64,000 nucleotides of DNA from Voacanga thouarsii (Eukaryota > Streptophyta > Magnoliopsida > Gentianales > Apocynaceae): NCBI GenBank assembly GCA_026120185.1, contig JANUWF010001193.1, positions 2,292,291 to 2,356,290 on the forward strand. The letters are read 5' to 3'. Shown here piece by piece: positions 22,351-36,266 of the stretch. The notes under the pieces are model-generated. The model had not been told where the DNA came from. It saw only the letters and a list, made by a program, of their open reading frames with translations, and did no database searches. The position numbers and the translations under genes are program-made. Position 1 is the first letter of the stretch; each line of letters starts with the position of its first letter.

Positions 22351-25296
22351 ATTATCTCAACCAGAGTTAAATTGGAGAAGCTCTTGTTGCGTCAAAATGG
22401 TTTCCTTCAATAGTGTAATTCGTGTTCAATTTGTTGTTCTCGGTTTTCAGCTTTGCACCTTGTAGTTTCATGTTGTAGAACTCTAATGAAACTGGTACGA
22501 ACTTGTCTTGCATTAGTATATGTCAAGTGCACTTTTGCCTCTTGTATGGCACTGACTTTACGGTCTATTAATGTAAGCATGTTTATGCAAACATGTAAGA
22601 TCATTGTTTTAATTTGCCTCTTTGCAAGAGCATTCAATCAACTGTCATCTAAAAGTACTACCTTAAGGTTGTTTTGTAAGGTGCAGCAGACATCTGTTGG
22701 AAGCTTCCGGCAAGAAAACTATTTAAATATATGCAGGTCTGTGGCTTTGCCAGTCAGTCACTGCTACTTGCTTAATTCATTTTGCATGATATTGTCATTA
22801 ATAGTACTAATGCTTGCTTCCTTTCTTCTAGTGATTCTTGTTTTTTATAATTATATCTATTTTACCTTGCAATTTTCATGTTCTTTCGGTGCAGTCAATT
22901 GTGTTTATATGCGTACATGTTGTTTCTATTGGTATCAAATGAAACGGCAGTTTTTCCATGTGTTGTATATGCGTTAGCTTAGGTTTCTCTACTGTAGTAA
23001 ACTTAAATTTCAGACTACTTTGCTTGGTATATTGCAGTTTGTGGTTGACTTTGAATTGAGATACCTTGTCACTCAGCTGCTGTTTCTTAATACTCTAATA
23101 TTTGTGAACTACTAAATGAACAATGCTAAGTGTATCTAAAGGCTGGCCTAATGAGGCCATCTTCTTGGTTGCAGCTCAAAATCATCTTTTTGATGATGGC
23201 ATCATGATGTTTTTTCTGCCTTTAACTGTTCCTTTTTGCTTTTATGTTTTATTTTGACCTTTGTCCCTCTGCACAGCTTACAGAGAAAGAAGGGAAAATA
23301 ATCTTCCTCGTGTAACATTTTTATTTGTGTCTCATTGATTGTGATTTGATCGAACACACTATTTTTTTTTTGTGAACCTCAGCTGATATTAACTTGGCTG
23401 GAGAATGTTGTATATTGATTTCAATGCTTTGTACAAGTACACCTTTGGTTCATATTCTAGAGCTCAAGTTGGACTTCTGAAGATCTAATATGGTATGCGT
23501 CAGGAGTTGACCGTGAGTTGGAAGTCCTTTCTAGCAGCCATTTTTCTTGATTTTCATATGATAGGCTGCAGTCTTTATAATTAATGTTTCATTCAGGTGT
23601 TAAGTTTATTCTGTTTATTGTTTCTGCAATTTCTTTTTCCCTTTTCTTCTTTCCTCCTTTCATAGAGAGTTTCTAGTGCTTTTCCGCAATGGTACTGTGA
23701 AATTTAAGGCCGTCATACACCATATTTAACCATTATATTTATTTTGATTTTCATTGTTTTCTTGTTCTATTGCTTTGTTGAATCCTTTAGTCTCTTGGAG
23801 GCCATACCTGTTAAACTTCAAGAATTCTATTGAGCAACTAGTCTAGTTCTTTTTGGAGACTGAAGGGAATTTTAATGTGTTCGTGCTTCTCTATATGCTT
23901 GTATTTATTGGCCCCTTGAGTTTGGTTTTGTTCTTTTGCTTTTTGTTTTTGTTTTTCTTTTTGGTGCTTGGGATTCTGCAATGACTCTGAGCCAAGTATG
24001 TAATTTTTCTAATCTTCATTGATTCGTATGCTTCAAGGGTGTTTGAAACAGGAGCAAAACTCTCAGTTGCAAAATGCTGCAAGCTGGTGGAATATGTTCT
24101 TATACTTCTATGCTTGAAAGCAAGTGTATGAGCTGGTTTATATATTGTTGCTAGTTGCAGAGTAGTGTTGGTTTGTTTCTCCCGTTTCCAATGCACATCC
24201 ATGCATCATTCACCTCCTGGGAACAAATGGCAATCCTGCTATTCTGAAATGTGGCCTGACAAAAATTTGTATGCATACCTAATGCTGTAGAATACTTCGA
24301 TTTAGACAGTTAATCTGAGTTGATACTTTGTGTCAAGATCGGGTCTACAGGTCTAAGAATGCGATTATGGGTTTGATAGCATTTAAAGTTATTTACTTAA
24401 TTATTAATTTCTGCAGGTCCAAAGTTGATAATAATTAGATTAGTTTGTCTTGGATTTGGTTTGTTAGTTTAAGCCCAGCGAGGATTTTTAAGTTTAAAAA
24501 TGTGACATTCGATTTGTATTTGAGTATTATTTTGATTTGAATTTATTTTAATATAATAAAAAATTATGAAACACGTCGAGTTTAGGTGAAGTTTATATGA
24601 AATTAAAAAGAAAGAATATGATATGTTGTGAGTATATAATAATTATTGAGAAATGTAATTATTTAAATTATACTAATTATTTTAAAGTTTTGGATTAGAA
24701 AAATCCTAATGCAAATGTTATATATAAATGAGTTTAAATATGTATTGTCAATTTACAATATGTATTTTAATACAACAAGAATGATAATTAAATATTAAAT
24801 AGTTGATATGGGCCAAGTGAGACCGAATGTGTTTTTTACTCACCGTCTAATAGTGTCTACAACAATTTTTTTTGTTATAAAAAAAATAGAATATATTTGT
24901 TATAAAAATTTTAAAAAATTAAAAGAAAAACCAAAGAGGATTGGGAAAGATAAAGCATCGCAGTCGATCACATTCCAATTATACGAAAATTTTGAAATTA
25001 CAATTTAAAAAAAAAAATAAGTACGAGAAATATAAATCATTTGTGACGTCTCAATTATAGTAGAAAATTAAGAAAAAAGAATTGGGAAACATAAGTCGAC
25101 CGAGTTGAAAATTTAACCCGGTCTACTAACTCTAAAAGGTTGACCCCGGTTCACCATAAAAAACCCAGTCATTTTAACTATTTATTATTCCAGTAATCTA
25201 AACCCTAAACCCCTTATTTTCCCGCGACGAACAGCCGTTCTCCTCCCTCCTTCTCTCAGACCGACGGACACACAGAAAGAGGGAGAAATTGTAGAG
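22351..25296 (+). other. 3' flank of F-box gene and promoter of SDN gene
   Basis: From 22351 to about 24480 the plus strand is T-rich with balanced GC and gene-like texture, unlike the AT deserts. It could be a long or spliced 3' UTR of the F-box gene or a non-coding transcript. I see no conserved coding frame in it. From 24480 to 25200 it is AT-rich, and the leader of the next gene begins near 25230 (CTCCCTCCTTCTCTCAGACC). Confidence 0.4.
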
Positions 25297-28200
25297 ATGT
25301 CTTCTATGGAAGAAAAGCTATCTGCCGTCAAAAGAGAAGTAAGCTTTAGCCTTTTGAATTTTTGTTAATTCTCTAAATTTTTTCATTTTAAAGTTGGTTG
25401 TTCGATTGCCATCGCAATAGAAGCTAATTTGCTGTGGAAACAATAAAATCTATTTAGGTTCTTGTAGAGATGGTGAAGTTGGCTCAAAAGCGAGGATTGA
25501 AGGGTAGCAAAGGTGGGTGGAAAGAGTTTTTGAATGTTTATGATAAGAAAATTGGAGCAAGTGTGAGTGATCCTGCTAGAAGGCCAACTGAAGCATTGCT
25601 TGCTTTCTTGAAAACTTTTAGCCGAGAGGATGATTTGAAGGTAACCCATTGATGTCTGTATTCTCTACTTGAGATATAATATAACCACAGTGCTGGGCCG
25701 CTGATGTAAGAAAGCATAAAAGCATTGAACTTTCCAACCTTTTGTTTCAGTTCTTTGATAAAGTGATGCAATGCCATTCTGACCGTGACGCAGTTGAGCA
25801 ATTTCAGAAAGCTTCTCCAGATACTGAATCACCCGAGCAGGTTTATTTTGTCAGCAATCAATTAAATTGTTCTGCCTCTTGTCTTAACTTGATTTTTTTT
25901 TTTTTTTTTGAGTGGTGGGAAAAAATGGAGCAGCTCCTCTGTTGAAGTTTGTTATGAGCTGGGACATTTTTATTTTTTTCCCCTTCTTTGTGGTGTAATT
26001 TTCTTCGCTTTTAATGCAATTGGGTAATTCAGGTTCTGGTTCAAGTTGCATCTTGTCCGATTAGTGATTTCATTTTTTGGTCTGCTCATGCTGTATTCTT
26101 CTGGTTTCTGTGTTGTCTTCAATTGCATCAAATTTGGTAATTATTTATTTGCTGTTATGGCAGTGCAGAAGCTGGTTCGTTTAACTCTTGAGCATCCTCA
26201 GTATCCAGTTGATTATTCCTTCCCGTCTCATGAGGAGGTTTGTGACATTGATCGACTTTTATCTTTTTCTTTTTGTTATTTAGTATCAACCTAGAGGTTC
26301 ATTTTCAGTGTTTTTGTATTGGTTCTCTCTTTATATTTTGAATCCAGGAAGTAGTGCCAAACTACAAAAACAACAATAAGGAGGATTATGAAGATCCGAA
26401 ACACAATTTGTCTTACTATGATTTCTATGGTTCTCAATCATTACTTTTCTGATTTTGTCAAAAGATTGCAGTGAAAAAGCAATGGCAGGTTTGTAAATGG
26501 TGGTGTTTGGCTTAGGTATAGACAAGAAAACCAACCATGTTATCTTTGTTTCATTTATACTGCCTCATATGATTAAAATATAAACATGTATATGTGCTTG
26601 TCTGTATGTTCCCTTCATGCAGTTACCTTTCATTTGCTGATCTGGCATATCCTCAATTTAACTATTGGATTGGAGCAGGGTTGGTTGGTTATGAAGCGCA
26701 AAAAGAAGTCCAAGGCCATGAGATCAACTGCAATGGTTGCTGTTGATTGTGAGATGGTCCTTTGTGAAGATGGCACAGAAGCTTTAGTGAGGGTCTGTGT
26801 TGTCGACCGCAATTTAGAGGTTTGTATCTCTTCTAATATTTCATTCTGCTGGTTGAACACCCTTTTTTCCTGTCAATGTAGTCACTTTAGGGCTGGTATC
26901 TTTTCAGGTTAAACTTGATGAGTTTGTGAAGCCCAAGAAAGCAGTTATAGATTACAGGACTGAGATTACAGGGATTGCTGCAGAGGATTTGGAAGGAGTG
27001 ACGCATTCGTTGGCAGATGTACAGGTTTGTTGGTTGACTATTAGGTTACCTGAGATTTTTGCTCTGAACTTTCTTTGTGTAAATGGCTCTGTTTTTCTTT
27101 GAGCTTGTAGAAATCCATGAAGAAGCTCTTATCTCGTGGCACTATTTTAGTTGGTCACAGTTTGAACAATGATCTTCAAGGTAGGATTTGCACTGGCACT
27201 TGAATTATTTATGAGTTTTCATTTGGTTTGTAATGCTTCGTGAGTTTATGAAAATCTTCCGCAACCTGATTGATATATATACATTGTAAAATTCTTCTGG
27301 GTTGTGATCTACTTACTGATTTTAGATCATAGTTGCTGTTATCCTTTTATAAGTTCATTTAGAAAATCATTATTTTCATACCCCATTACAAAATTTTGCA
27401 GCTTTGAAGTTAGACCATGCAAGAGTTATTGACACGTCTTACCTCTTCATGTTTGGGGATGGAGCTTCTAGCAGAAGACTTTCCTTGAATAACTTGTGTA
27501 AGGTAGTTCAACACATCCAGAACTAGTCTTTGCTCAGTGCTGACTATGGTATTGGGAGTCCCATAATTAAATATCTTGCACGTACCATTCTACATAACCT
27601 ATCTTCTTGAGAGATGGGCAAGTGTTTCCATGTTTTCATACATTGATGGTACACACCTTATTTGTAGTCTGTGTTAGGTTATGAGCTTCGAACAAAGGGG
27701 GCTCCGCATAATTGTCTAGATGATGCATGTGCTGCAATGAAACTTGTTCTGGCCAAAATTGAACAAGGAGTGGATGGTGTTATTCCCGTGCTTTCTGAGG
27801 AGGTAAGTTCAAAATTTTACTTTCTGGTTTCTTTGAATGGCTTTCCCATTTGAGATTGTTATGTCAAATCTTTGTGTTAGGTGCAAGAGGTAGATGTGGC
27901 AAAGCTGCTAGTCCACAGAATTCCAGTCAAAGTTCGTGCTGAAGATTTACATCAAGTTATTCCAGGGGACTTTACAATAGAAGTGAAGGTATCAGAGCAG
28001 ATATTCTCATTTCTTTTTCTGTTTCTTAGTGAAGAATTGCTAATTAACTAGCATGGCCATTGTTATTTAAGCATTTACACCTACGTGGGTGTGATGCTGT
28101 TCCAATTTTTATTCACAAAATAAACACAAACTGTTACTGAGACCTACCCTCTTTTGTTCACAACTATATTGTTGACTTCTGTATGAACTTTCCTACTTTA

Positions 28201-29260
28201 TCCCTCTTAAACGTATGCATGCACAAACTGTTCAATTTCAATGTTGGCAGGCTACTAGAAAGGGCCAGGGAGAGACATATAATGCAGTAGTACTTTTCAA
28301 AGATGAGCAAGAGGCAAACAAAGCATTTGATAGCCTTGAAGGCAACCAGGAAAAGGTGCAGACTTTTTCATTCTTTTGAGTGCTTTTTGCTCTGTTTTGG
28401 TGGTCATTCTGCAAACTGCACATTAGTGTTTGCCTGCTATCCTTTAAGAAAATGGTTGCTCCACCTGGACAACTGTTCCTTGGGTGATGGGAGGAACAAA
28501 TTGGAAAAATATTAGATTTCCCTTTTCTCAAGTTATATGGAAGAAAACTGAGAGGAAAGTGTAGTGTCTAGTTTCCAAGTAGGTTGGTTTCAATGTAAGA
28601 AAAACGAAATTTATTGTTTCCTCTCTTACAAGACCTTCACAGTTTTTGAGGGAAGAGAAAAAAGTAGGGTAAAAGAAACCACATCTTTGCCAATTCAATT
28701 TATTTGTCTCATATGTTAGTAGCTTGAAAGTTGGTGAATGGTCAGGTTCCTATTCCTTATTTCACATCCACCTTTAACCAAGGTAGAAATTGAAGTATAG
28801 ACCCATATGAATGGTGATGCTGTTGTGCAAAGTTTCGAGATTTATATTCCCTCTTGTTTCTTATATGCAGTTGCTGTTCTCTATTGCTGATTTAACTGTT
28901 AAATAAAATGATTGATCTGCCTTCTTCTAGGACTCTTTTGGGAGATCCCAAAAGGAGATCTATTTTCAACTCAGTACGGGAATGGCTGGTAGTTTACGTG
29001 TTCGTAAAATGGCTCATGGTTCTTCTAACCACAACATATCAAAGAAAAGGTCACTACAGTTGGAAACCTTGGATGGTTCAAAGAAGCCAAGGACTGAACA
29101 CGATTTAAGAAAATGTGAGGAGACAGTGGCGGACCCAGATCAGTGTGAGAATCATTTGAAGGAAATTGAGCGTTTGAAGCGGGAACTAAGCCAAAGAGAT
29201 CAAGAAATATCTAGCTTGAATAAAATAATTGTTGCTCTTACAAGGATGCAAGGTCTTTAG
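25297..29260 (+). CDS. SDN: Small RNA degrading nuclease (SDN)-like exonuclease, 12 exons, 496 aa
   Basis: A DEDDh 3'-5' exonuclease of the group that trims plant small RNAs. Exons: 25297-25338, 25458-25640, 25751-25840, 26169-26237, 26679-26819, 26908-27024, 27111-27180, 27402-27502, 27668-27802, 27881-27988, 28251-28355 and 28931-29260. They sum to 1491 nt in frame with GT/AG borders. Catalytic residues are visible: VAVDCEMV (D151, E153), GHSLNNDL (D235), and HNCLDDA (H285, D290). An RRM-like segment follows at about 317-400, and a short C-terminal coiled coil ([20 protein letters not shown]) at about 462-485. Length is close to SDN1/SDN2 as I remember them; which paralogue is uncertain. 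No defects seen. It faces PTEN2 tail to tail. Confidence 0.93.
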
Positions 29261-29901
29261 ACCTGTCACCGAAGTAGAATGTACTTCACTATTTGACAGA
29301 TGACATTCTTCATCAATTAGGAGATGATTTCAAAAGCAGCTGGGAACGGGCAAGAGTCTGAGCCCCTGGCGGTTTAGGAAAAACGACTAGCGGTTAACCT
29401 TCTCCTGTGACTTGGTATGTTGGGCTGGCGAGATTGGATGGCTTTTGCGGACTTCTTAATGGGGCTAATGTGATCATCTGGACGGGCAGCTCAGTGGTGC
29501 AGCCCTCCTACACTCATCTCTGCAGTGCAGCGGTACTACATCCTATTGATTGTTTGGGTGGAAATATTTTTAGTTAAAAAATTATAGATTTGTTAGTTGT
29601 ATCACTATCACCTGTGAGGTCGTCTGAGGACATTGTTGCTAATAGTACTTCCTGCACTCCCCTTTATTGTTTTCGTTTTCAGTAGTTAAACTGGATAGTA
29701 AACATGCAGGTGCAAACATCCAATTTGAGAATTGTAAGCATTTCGTTGGTGTTGGTAAACTGACATAAGCAGATTAAAACTCCACTAAAAGATTGTGGTT
29801 GACTATATTAATACTTAAAGGTCATGCAAGTAATGTACATAATTGACTGGAAAAATAGAAGGAAAAATATGCCCATCAATTGATCCAAGGGGTTGCACAA
29901 C
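29261..29901. other. Convergent intergenic gap between SDN and PTEN2
   Basis: About 640 bp holds the 3' UTRs of both genes. No further coding sequence was recognised. Confidence 0.6.
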
Positions 29902-32900
29902 TCATTCGCTTTCGTAATCTTCATCATCTCCAAAACTGAAAACAGATGCATCGGCTGCAATAGACTTTATATCTCCTGAGCTGAAGTTAGGAATTGTGGC
30001 AGTTCTCTCAGCCCCATCAAAATTGGTTTCTTTGGTAGTCCTGGTGGGTAATTGTGTAGACACCCCGCTTCCGAGAGAGAGTTGTTCCGTCTGGTGGGAT
30101 AAGCCGGCGGTTTGGTTTCTTTTGGAGAAAGATTCTGGAGTAGGAGTTGCCGTTGTAGAGGTTTTGTTACCTATATTTCTTGAGGGCACCGATTCCTCTC
30201 CTTCACTGTCCGAAAAAACATTATCGTCATTGTCTTGTTTTGCAAGCTCCGCTTTGGGAGGATTAACTTTATCTTTGTCACTTGATGAAGGATCAGTTCC
30301 TTTAGCAACAGAATCAACTTTGGTTTTTGATGCAACCGTCCCATCATAGTCTATCATCACAATCTCAACCAGAAATCCTGGTGATGGCAATTTTCTCTGT
30401 AAAGCAAACACAATGAATTGTATAAAGATTAAGAGGAAGTGAGACAGAAATAAGGGACATAAAAGTAACTGTTCCACCGTTTAACCGGATAATGTACAAA
30501 GGAGATGAAATATGACTAACAAATGCAAAATGTATAACCATAAAGAAGAATCCTATTTACCTTATCAAAGCCATCGAGGTCAGACGCACTCAAAACCACT
30601 CTGTTTTCCATCATTGTTGTGTTTAACCAACTGACAAATGGAAAATGGCATAAAAGATATCAAAATCCCACATAACATAGCCATAATAAGGAAAGAGACT
30701 AAAATTTCGAGAAGAACATGCATCGCAGTGAATTATAGCCTGGGACGATGGAGAACTTATTAAACATCAACAGTTTTGAATAATCGGCATTCATTACACT
30801 TTTGAATAATAAAGTAGGAAAATATCAACTATTAATTGGAGGTGATAAATCTGCATAGATAATTCAATAACACAGAATGATAAACAAATATTTCATCACA
30901 AATACAGAGGACAACAACATCACTGACAACTGGCACAAACTTAACAAAAGCAAAGAGCAAGAAAAGCTTACTGACCAGTAGAAATCTCCTTGGCGATCAT
31001 GAAAATGAATTTTGAAGTCCCCTACTAGTTCAGTTAGACCTGGCTGCCCTGGTAGAGCAAATACAACAATTCCTGTTTTGGCTGCACGAATCCAAAAATC
31101 TTCTGGCTGCCAAAAAGAGAGAATGATTTTGATTGGTTGAAAAGGTATATGTATTTCATCATTTTTTATTATGGGTAAGTTCTTCTAGAGATTCTTAAGG
31201 AAGCCAGCATGATTATGAGATCCATAACTGTGTCTAATGTGGGTTGGGGGGGGGGGGGAAGGGGTGTTTAGAATGTATAAAAAGTTAATTGCAAGATCTT
31301 TCTTCGTCCTTGATCCATATTTTAGTACACAGCAAATTTAAGAATTCAAAAGCAACAGAATGCAAATGCACAAGAAAGGTTACCATCAAATCCTTTGTTT
31401 TAGGATGCTTTTTAGTGGAAAACAAAACTCCTGCATATAATTGAATAAATATATTAGTATAGGCATGTAGCTACACCAGTTTGTAAGATGCAAACACATT
31501 CATCAAGAGGTTAGTGTGTCAGAAACAACATTCTTTCTGAAGTTTTAAACATACGACAGAATGCATGCCACATTATTGCACACAAGGAAAAGAGATCTTG
31601 CTTGGCTGAGGTCCAAATATCATATACTGTTTGCATGACAGCGAGTTTTCTCATTTAGTTAGTCCTAATAATCTGCTCAAGTGCCAATATTTCACTCTTT
31701 GACCAACGAAGACCTGGCTGATGTAGCTAGCATGACATTCCCAGAACAGGGAAACTTGAAAAGAAGGATAGCCCAGTGTGTAGAAATTCTCTTTAACTCA
31801 TAATAACTTAGAACAGAAGTGCATCTATGAATAGGCATAGTAAAATGGTGGGTGAAAAGTTAACAGGTATGCCAAGAAACAGATTGGGAAAACTTTGCAA
31901 TAAATTGTCAGCATGGAACTGCACAAAGTGAAGGATAATGCCTGAGTTTTGGAATTTCCACATATGTCATGAACAATGTCATATGCACATAACAGCATTA
32001 CTTACCATTGTGATTGGATATGGTAATAGAAGGTCTAACCCAATAAGGACATTTATGAAGTCGAAATCCCCTCAACATGCACCTGCCACACAGTAGATTT
32101 TGAGTAATCTGTAGTTTCACACAATTGCCTTTGGCAAAAATATCATCAGAAGAGTACCTACGTCCGGGCGGAGTTTCACCATTGAACTGGGTTAATATGC
32201 GCTCAAAATACTTTACATACCTCTGGGAAGAATCACAAATAATTAGTCAATACTAGTTAAACAAACTGCTTGAAATGCTAACAAAATTTTCAAGTATTGG
32301 ACAGACAATCTGACTAGGAAGAATGAGACCCTTCGCATCTACACATCTTTTCTGGTTATAGTATTCAATGCATTCCTCAGCTGTTGGAAAAAACTGCATC
32401 AAGCAAGAGAAAGCATGTGGGCAAAAATGTAAACTGTCTTAGCGAATCCCAGTATTAGTATTTTGATGTTGATGGTAATCATGTCTCACCTTCAAGAATA
32501 GAAGAAGGCTACAAATCATTAATCCTGTTCTTGCCATTCCAGCTTTACAGTGAACCACCACTACATTGAGAATATCCTCCTTCAGCCATGAGTAAGCACT
32601 TTGACAGAACAATTTTATGAGATGAATGGGTGGACAATTATGGTCATCAAATGGGAAAGATGCAACCTGGATGAAAATAGAGCAAATCAAATAGAAAAAA
32701 CCAGAATCCGACATAACAAATGTAATATAATTTTTAATTAAGAGGCAAATATATGGAAAATCCAACTTTCCTTCTTTCAGGCAATATACATAACTAAATA
32801 ACTGAATAAATTCAAATTTCTTATCCTAGGATTTTCTCTTTCTCAGCAAAGGGCTTTTCCAAAAGTATCAAGAATTTTTTTTCCTTTCCCTCTTTTCCCT

Positions 32901-34898
32901 TGAATAGAATTCCCTCTGCTAGAACTTCCTCTTCCTCTAAATTACACCAGGAGAGGCAGTATACTAACCTGTTACAAATTGTCAGTGATATTGCAATAGA
33001 AAAAGAGAATATCATTCATCAAGAGGTATCAAGCAAAACTCAGTGTTTTCAAAAGATTACAGTATTATATTTTGGATGCAAATAAAACTTTTTTTTTTCT
33101 TTCTTCTCCAAGTATAGTGTGTACTAACAAGAACAGCTAATTGAAAGAGTAGCATTCTGGTTCCCCAATAATCTTCATTCATATTGTAAAAGTTAATGAT
33201 TTGATTCAAGCATAAAAGGACAATGTATACACGGAAAATGCACCTTTCCCTGAAACAGTGAGGCATCATACAATCTCTCGGAACAAAGATTATACACTTT
33301 ATACTTCCCCTGAACATAAAAGAATTGTTCAAACAGTGTGTTATTGCAAGAGATGGTAAGGAGAACAAACCATGATAGAGAGATATTAATGCTATTGAAC
33401 ATGTACAGGCATCCTATTTTAATGAAGAATAAAATCAAATCAAATAGGTAGCTTGGGAGCAACAATAACATGAAATTCCAAAATTTCAGAATTTTTTAAT
33501 GCCATTGGAAATGAAATGGTAGGTCAAGAAACACATTGGTGTTTACTTTCCTCTCTTTTTATTGTCTTCTTTCTTTTAATTCTTATGTGTATATTCTTTA
33601 TCTTTTGAAAATATTAACCATATGCAGTTGTAGGTCTTCACTGCCATGAACCCTGAGTAGACTACCCTATTTCCACTTGGTTCATTCCAGAATACATAAA
33701 CTCCTCTATAGCCTAAAGATGCAGCCTGTACTCATGAAAATTAAATGTGGCTCATACACTTCTACATCTACCACTTCAAATATGTCTATTTATTAGTTGA
33801 CAGGTGAAAAAAGATAATTGATGGACTCATATTTGCAGCACTTAACCTAATTATGTATCCAACCACTTCTGTGGCACCAATACATATAAAAGTGATAGTC
33901 CTAATGATGAGTTAGAAAAGTTACCTTATGATGAGTTTCAAAAAACTTGATAACTTCTTCCATGTGATTCCTGTAGAAACCCTACATAATTTCTAATACT
34001 ATACTTAGTAAAACTGAAAAACTTTGATGCAATTGTGTTAACTAAAATGCAACAGTGTGTTAAAGCCTGTTACCTCAACAAACCCGAATAGCCCAGAACT
34101 CATGTCACCAGCAGGAAATCCCATAGCAATAATGTTCTCAGTGATATAAGTCATATCCAAATCAAATCCTCCTTCCTGAAATCCAGTTTCAGAAACATAT
34201 AAGAGGAATTGAGAAAAATATGGTTAGATTATATAAAATACAATATAGAAGTCCAATGATGGCACTCGTGAAAATGGAGAAAATTTATATCCACAATATA
34301 TATGATTTGGATTAAGTTTAGTAAGACAGATGACCAAATATTTCACTCTCTGCATTAATGGACTTATTGAATCAAATTCACTGTCAGAACATGGATGATT
34401 GTTAGCTACTGAAACTAATAACTACATAAATAAATGGGGATCAAATCAAGCAAAAAGATGTTATAATACCTGGTATCTTCGTTTATTTTGTGAGACAATG
34501 TGGCGTGCCTTTACTTGCACAGCCTTGACAGCGCTTAAGGATGAATCGACAAGCCCTTTTTTGAATGACTCAAAGACACCTGATTGTGCAGTTACTAAGT
34601 TGCCTCCAGAACTCTCATTTGGTACTGAAGCTGTTGAAGGTAAATGAAATCCAAATCCACTGGTAAGGCGTGAAAAGGCTGATTTTGTAGCATTTTCATT
34701 CTCTGAATTTGCCGGTGATGGTGATAAAGTTTGTGGAAGTTTGAGGCCTTTGGCCCAAGAAGATATGGATGATGCAGATAATTTTGACGATGAGTCATGT
34801 GAGGAATTAACTTCCTCAGAAAGCATGGATCTTGAAGTTTCCACATCAGAAGCTTTACCGGACAGTGTAATTGTTGAATCTGCAGTATTGGGTTCCAT
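29902..34898 (-). CDS. PTEN2: PTEN2-type PI3P/protein phosphatase, 12 exons, 600 aa
   Basis: A plant PTEN homologue, a dual lipid and protein phosphatase acting on 3-phosphoinositides. Exons (minus): 34898-34470, 34175-34074, 33981-33925, 33309-33244, 32666-32490, 32393-32307, 32222-32158, 32082-32006, 31430-31384, 31106-30976, 30630-30561 and 30396-29902. They total 1803 nt in frame with GT/AG borders. Residues 1-143 are Ser-rich and disordered, ending VKARHIVSQNKRRYQ. The phosphatase domain carries FDDHNCPP (about 224-231) and the active-site loop HCKAGMARTG (257-266, nucleophile C258, R264). A C2-like domain follows (PGLTELVGDFKIHFHDRQGD). The acidic tail ends SVFSFGDDEDYESE. Length and domain order match PTEN2A/2B (about 600 aa). 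The ATG follows TTGTGTAG, which suggests an acceptor of a 5' UTR intron. Confidence 0.95.
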
Positions 34899-35880
34899 TC
34901 TACACAACAAACAAAAAGATCAGATAACAAGTCTAGATTACACCCAAAAAATGAAAAGAATCTTGCATGTTGTTAATTAAAACTAGTACTCGCAAAAACT
35001 TATTTACGAAAAAAAAAGGGATCTTTCACTACTGCACATTTTACATTCTCTTAATGACTTCATCTTTTGGTACCGATAAAAGGGACATAATTCTCTATCT
35101 GATAAAAATGATTTCCTCTATCATCCATCTATGTATTGGATATTCACACTGACCGAAATACCAGACCCTTTGCACGCCATTGCAAGTAATTTAACCTTAC
35201 TCTTCATGCCATTAAGGAATAAGTAATATCTCTATTCAAATATACAGATTCAGTATCTTTGCAAACCACCAGAAAAATATTTTGACACTAAGGAGTAGCT
35301 GCAAGCTATCATCCTGCTTTGAGATTGAGAATCATCATATCAAAAGAATCTTATTATAATAAAATGCCGCAAGAGTGTAAATCAAGTTTGTCAATTTGAA
35401 TACTACATAATTTATATTAAAAGAAAAAACACGAAGGCATTATCGCATTTCCTTGAAATTCAATGATCTCTCCTAATTAAACGTTGGCATCCATTTCCTT
35501 TCTGATCTCGATCTCAGGAAATGAAGATAATTAAGTAATTCACGAAAACAATACCTTACAATATCCAAAACTGCTGAATTCTCTATTGGCGTCGGAAAAG
35601 CAATTCTGAATTCATAAATTTGAGCAAGATCTGGCTACAAGCATTAACAGAAACGAGAAAATTTACTGGAAGTGTGAAATGCTAGTTAAAAAGAAAGCAA
35701 TTAGATGTGGATTAGTAGATTCGGAATACTCACGGTTATTGAAGATAGGCACTTATTGTTGCTTTGAAGCTTTCGATTCCTTCCTTCCTCAGAAACAGAA
35801 ATCGCAGCGCTCTTGGAATTGGAATTTTTGAATGAGAATGGAGGTGGTGGCGTCGGAGCTAATCAGCTCAGCCATAACGT
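34899..35880 (-). other. 5' UTR, leader intron and promoter region of PTEN2
   Basis: A probable 3' splice acceptor (TTGTTTGTTGTGTAG, minus strand) lies one base before the PTEN2 start codon. A GC-richer segment at about 35560-35870 looks like the upstream leader exon(s). No coding frame was recognised. Exact transcript start is not visible. Confidence 0.45.
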
Positions 35881-36262
35881 TCTAATTATAAACAGAGCGC
35901 CACTGACTGCTTAATCGCCATCTTCACCCGGTCCAACCATTCCTATTGCGCCACTTTTTTTTTTTTTTTTTTTGAGCTCATTTATCTTTTTCTCTCGCAT
36001 TAAAGAAAAATCTCAATTTGGAAAACAATAACAAAACCATCTTGATCAAGTCAATAAGCAAAATAGCTTCTTAATTAAATTCGTATTATTTTTATTTTTA
36101 TAAATTTAAAAATAAAAAGTTATTGGAATTTGGGCTATGGCTTTTTATATGGGCTCGACTTCAGCCCATTGGACTTGCTTGTTTGAGACAGTATGCTGAA
36201 AATAATGGGCTGACTCACGTCTTAAAAAGCCTCGCTATATATCAAAGGAGAAGTGATAGTAA
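35881..36262. other. Intergenic, no feature seen
   Basis: Contains a poly-T run at 35957-35973 and AT-rich DNA. Nothing further was recognised. Confidence 0.4.
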
Positions 36263-36266
36263 ATTA

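Noticed and set aside
22453..22977. 174-aa frame downstream of the F-box gene
   Set aside because: Composition is Cys/Phe/Leu-rich from T-rich DNA, with no conserved motif. More likely UTR or intron sequence.
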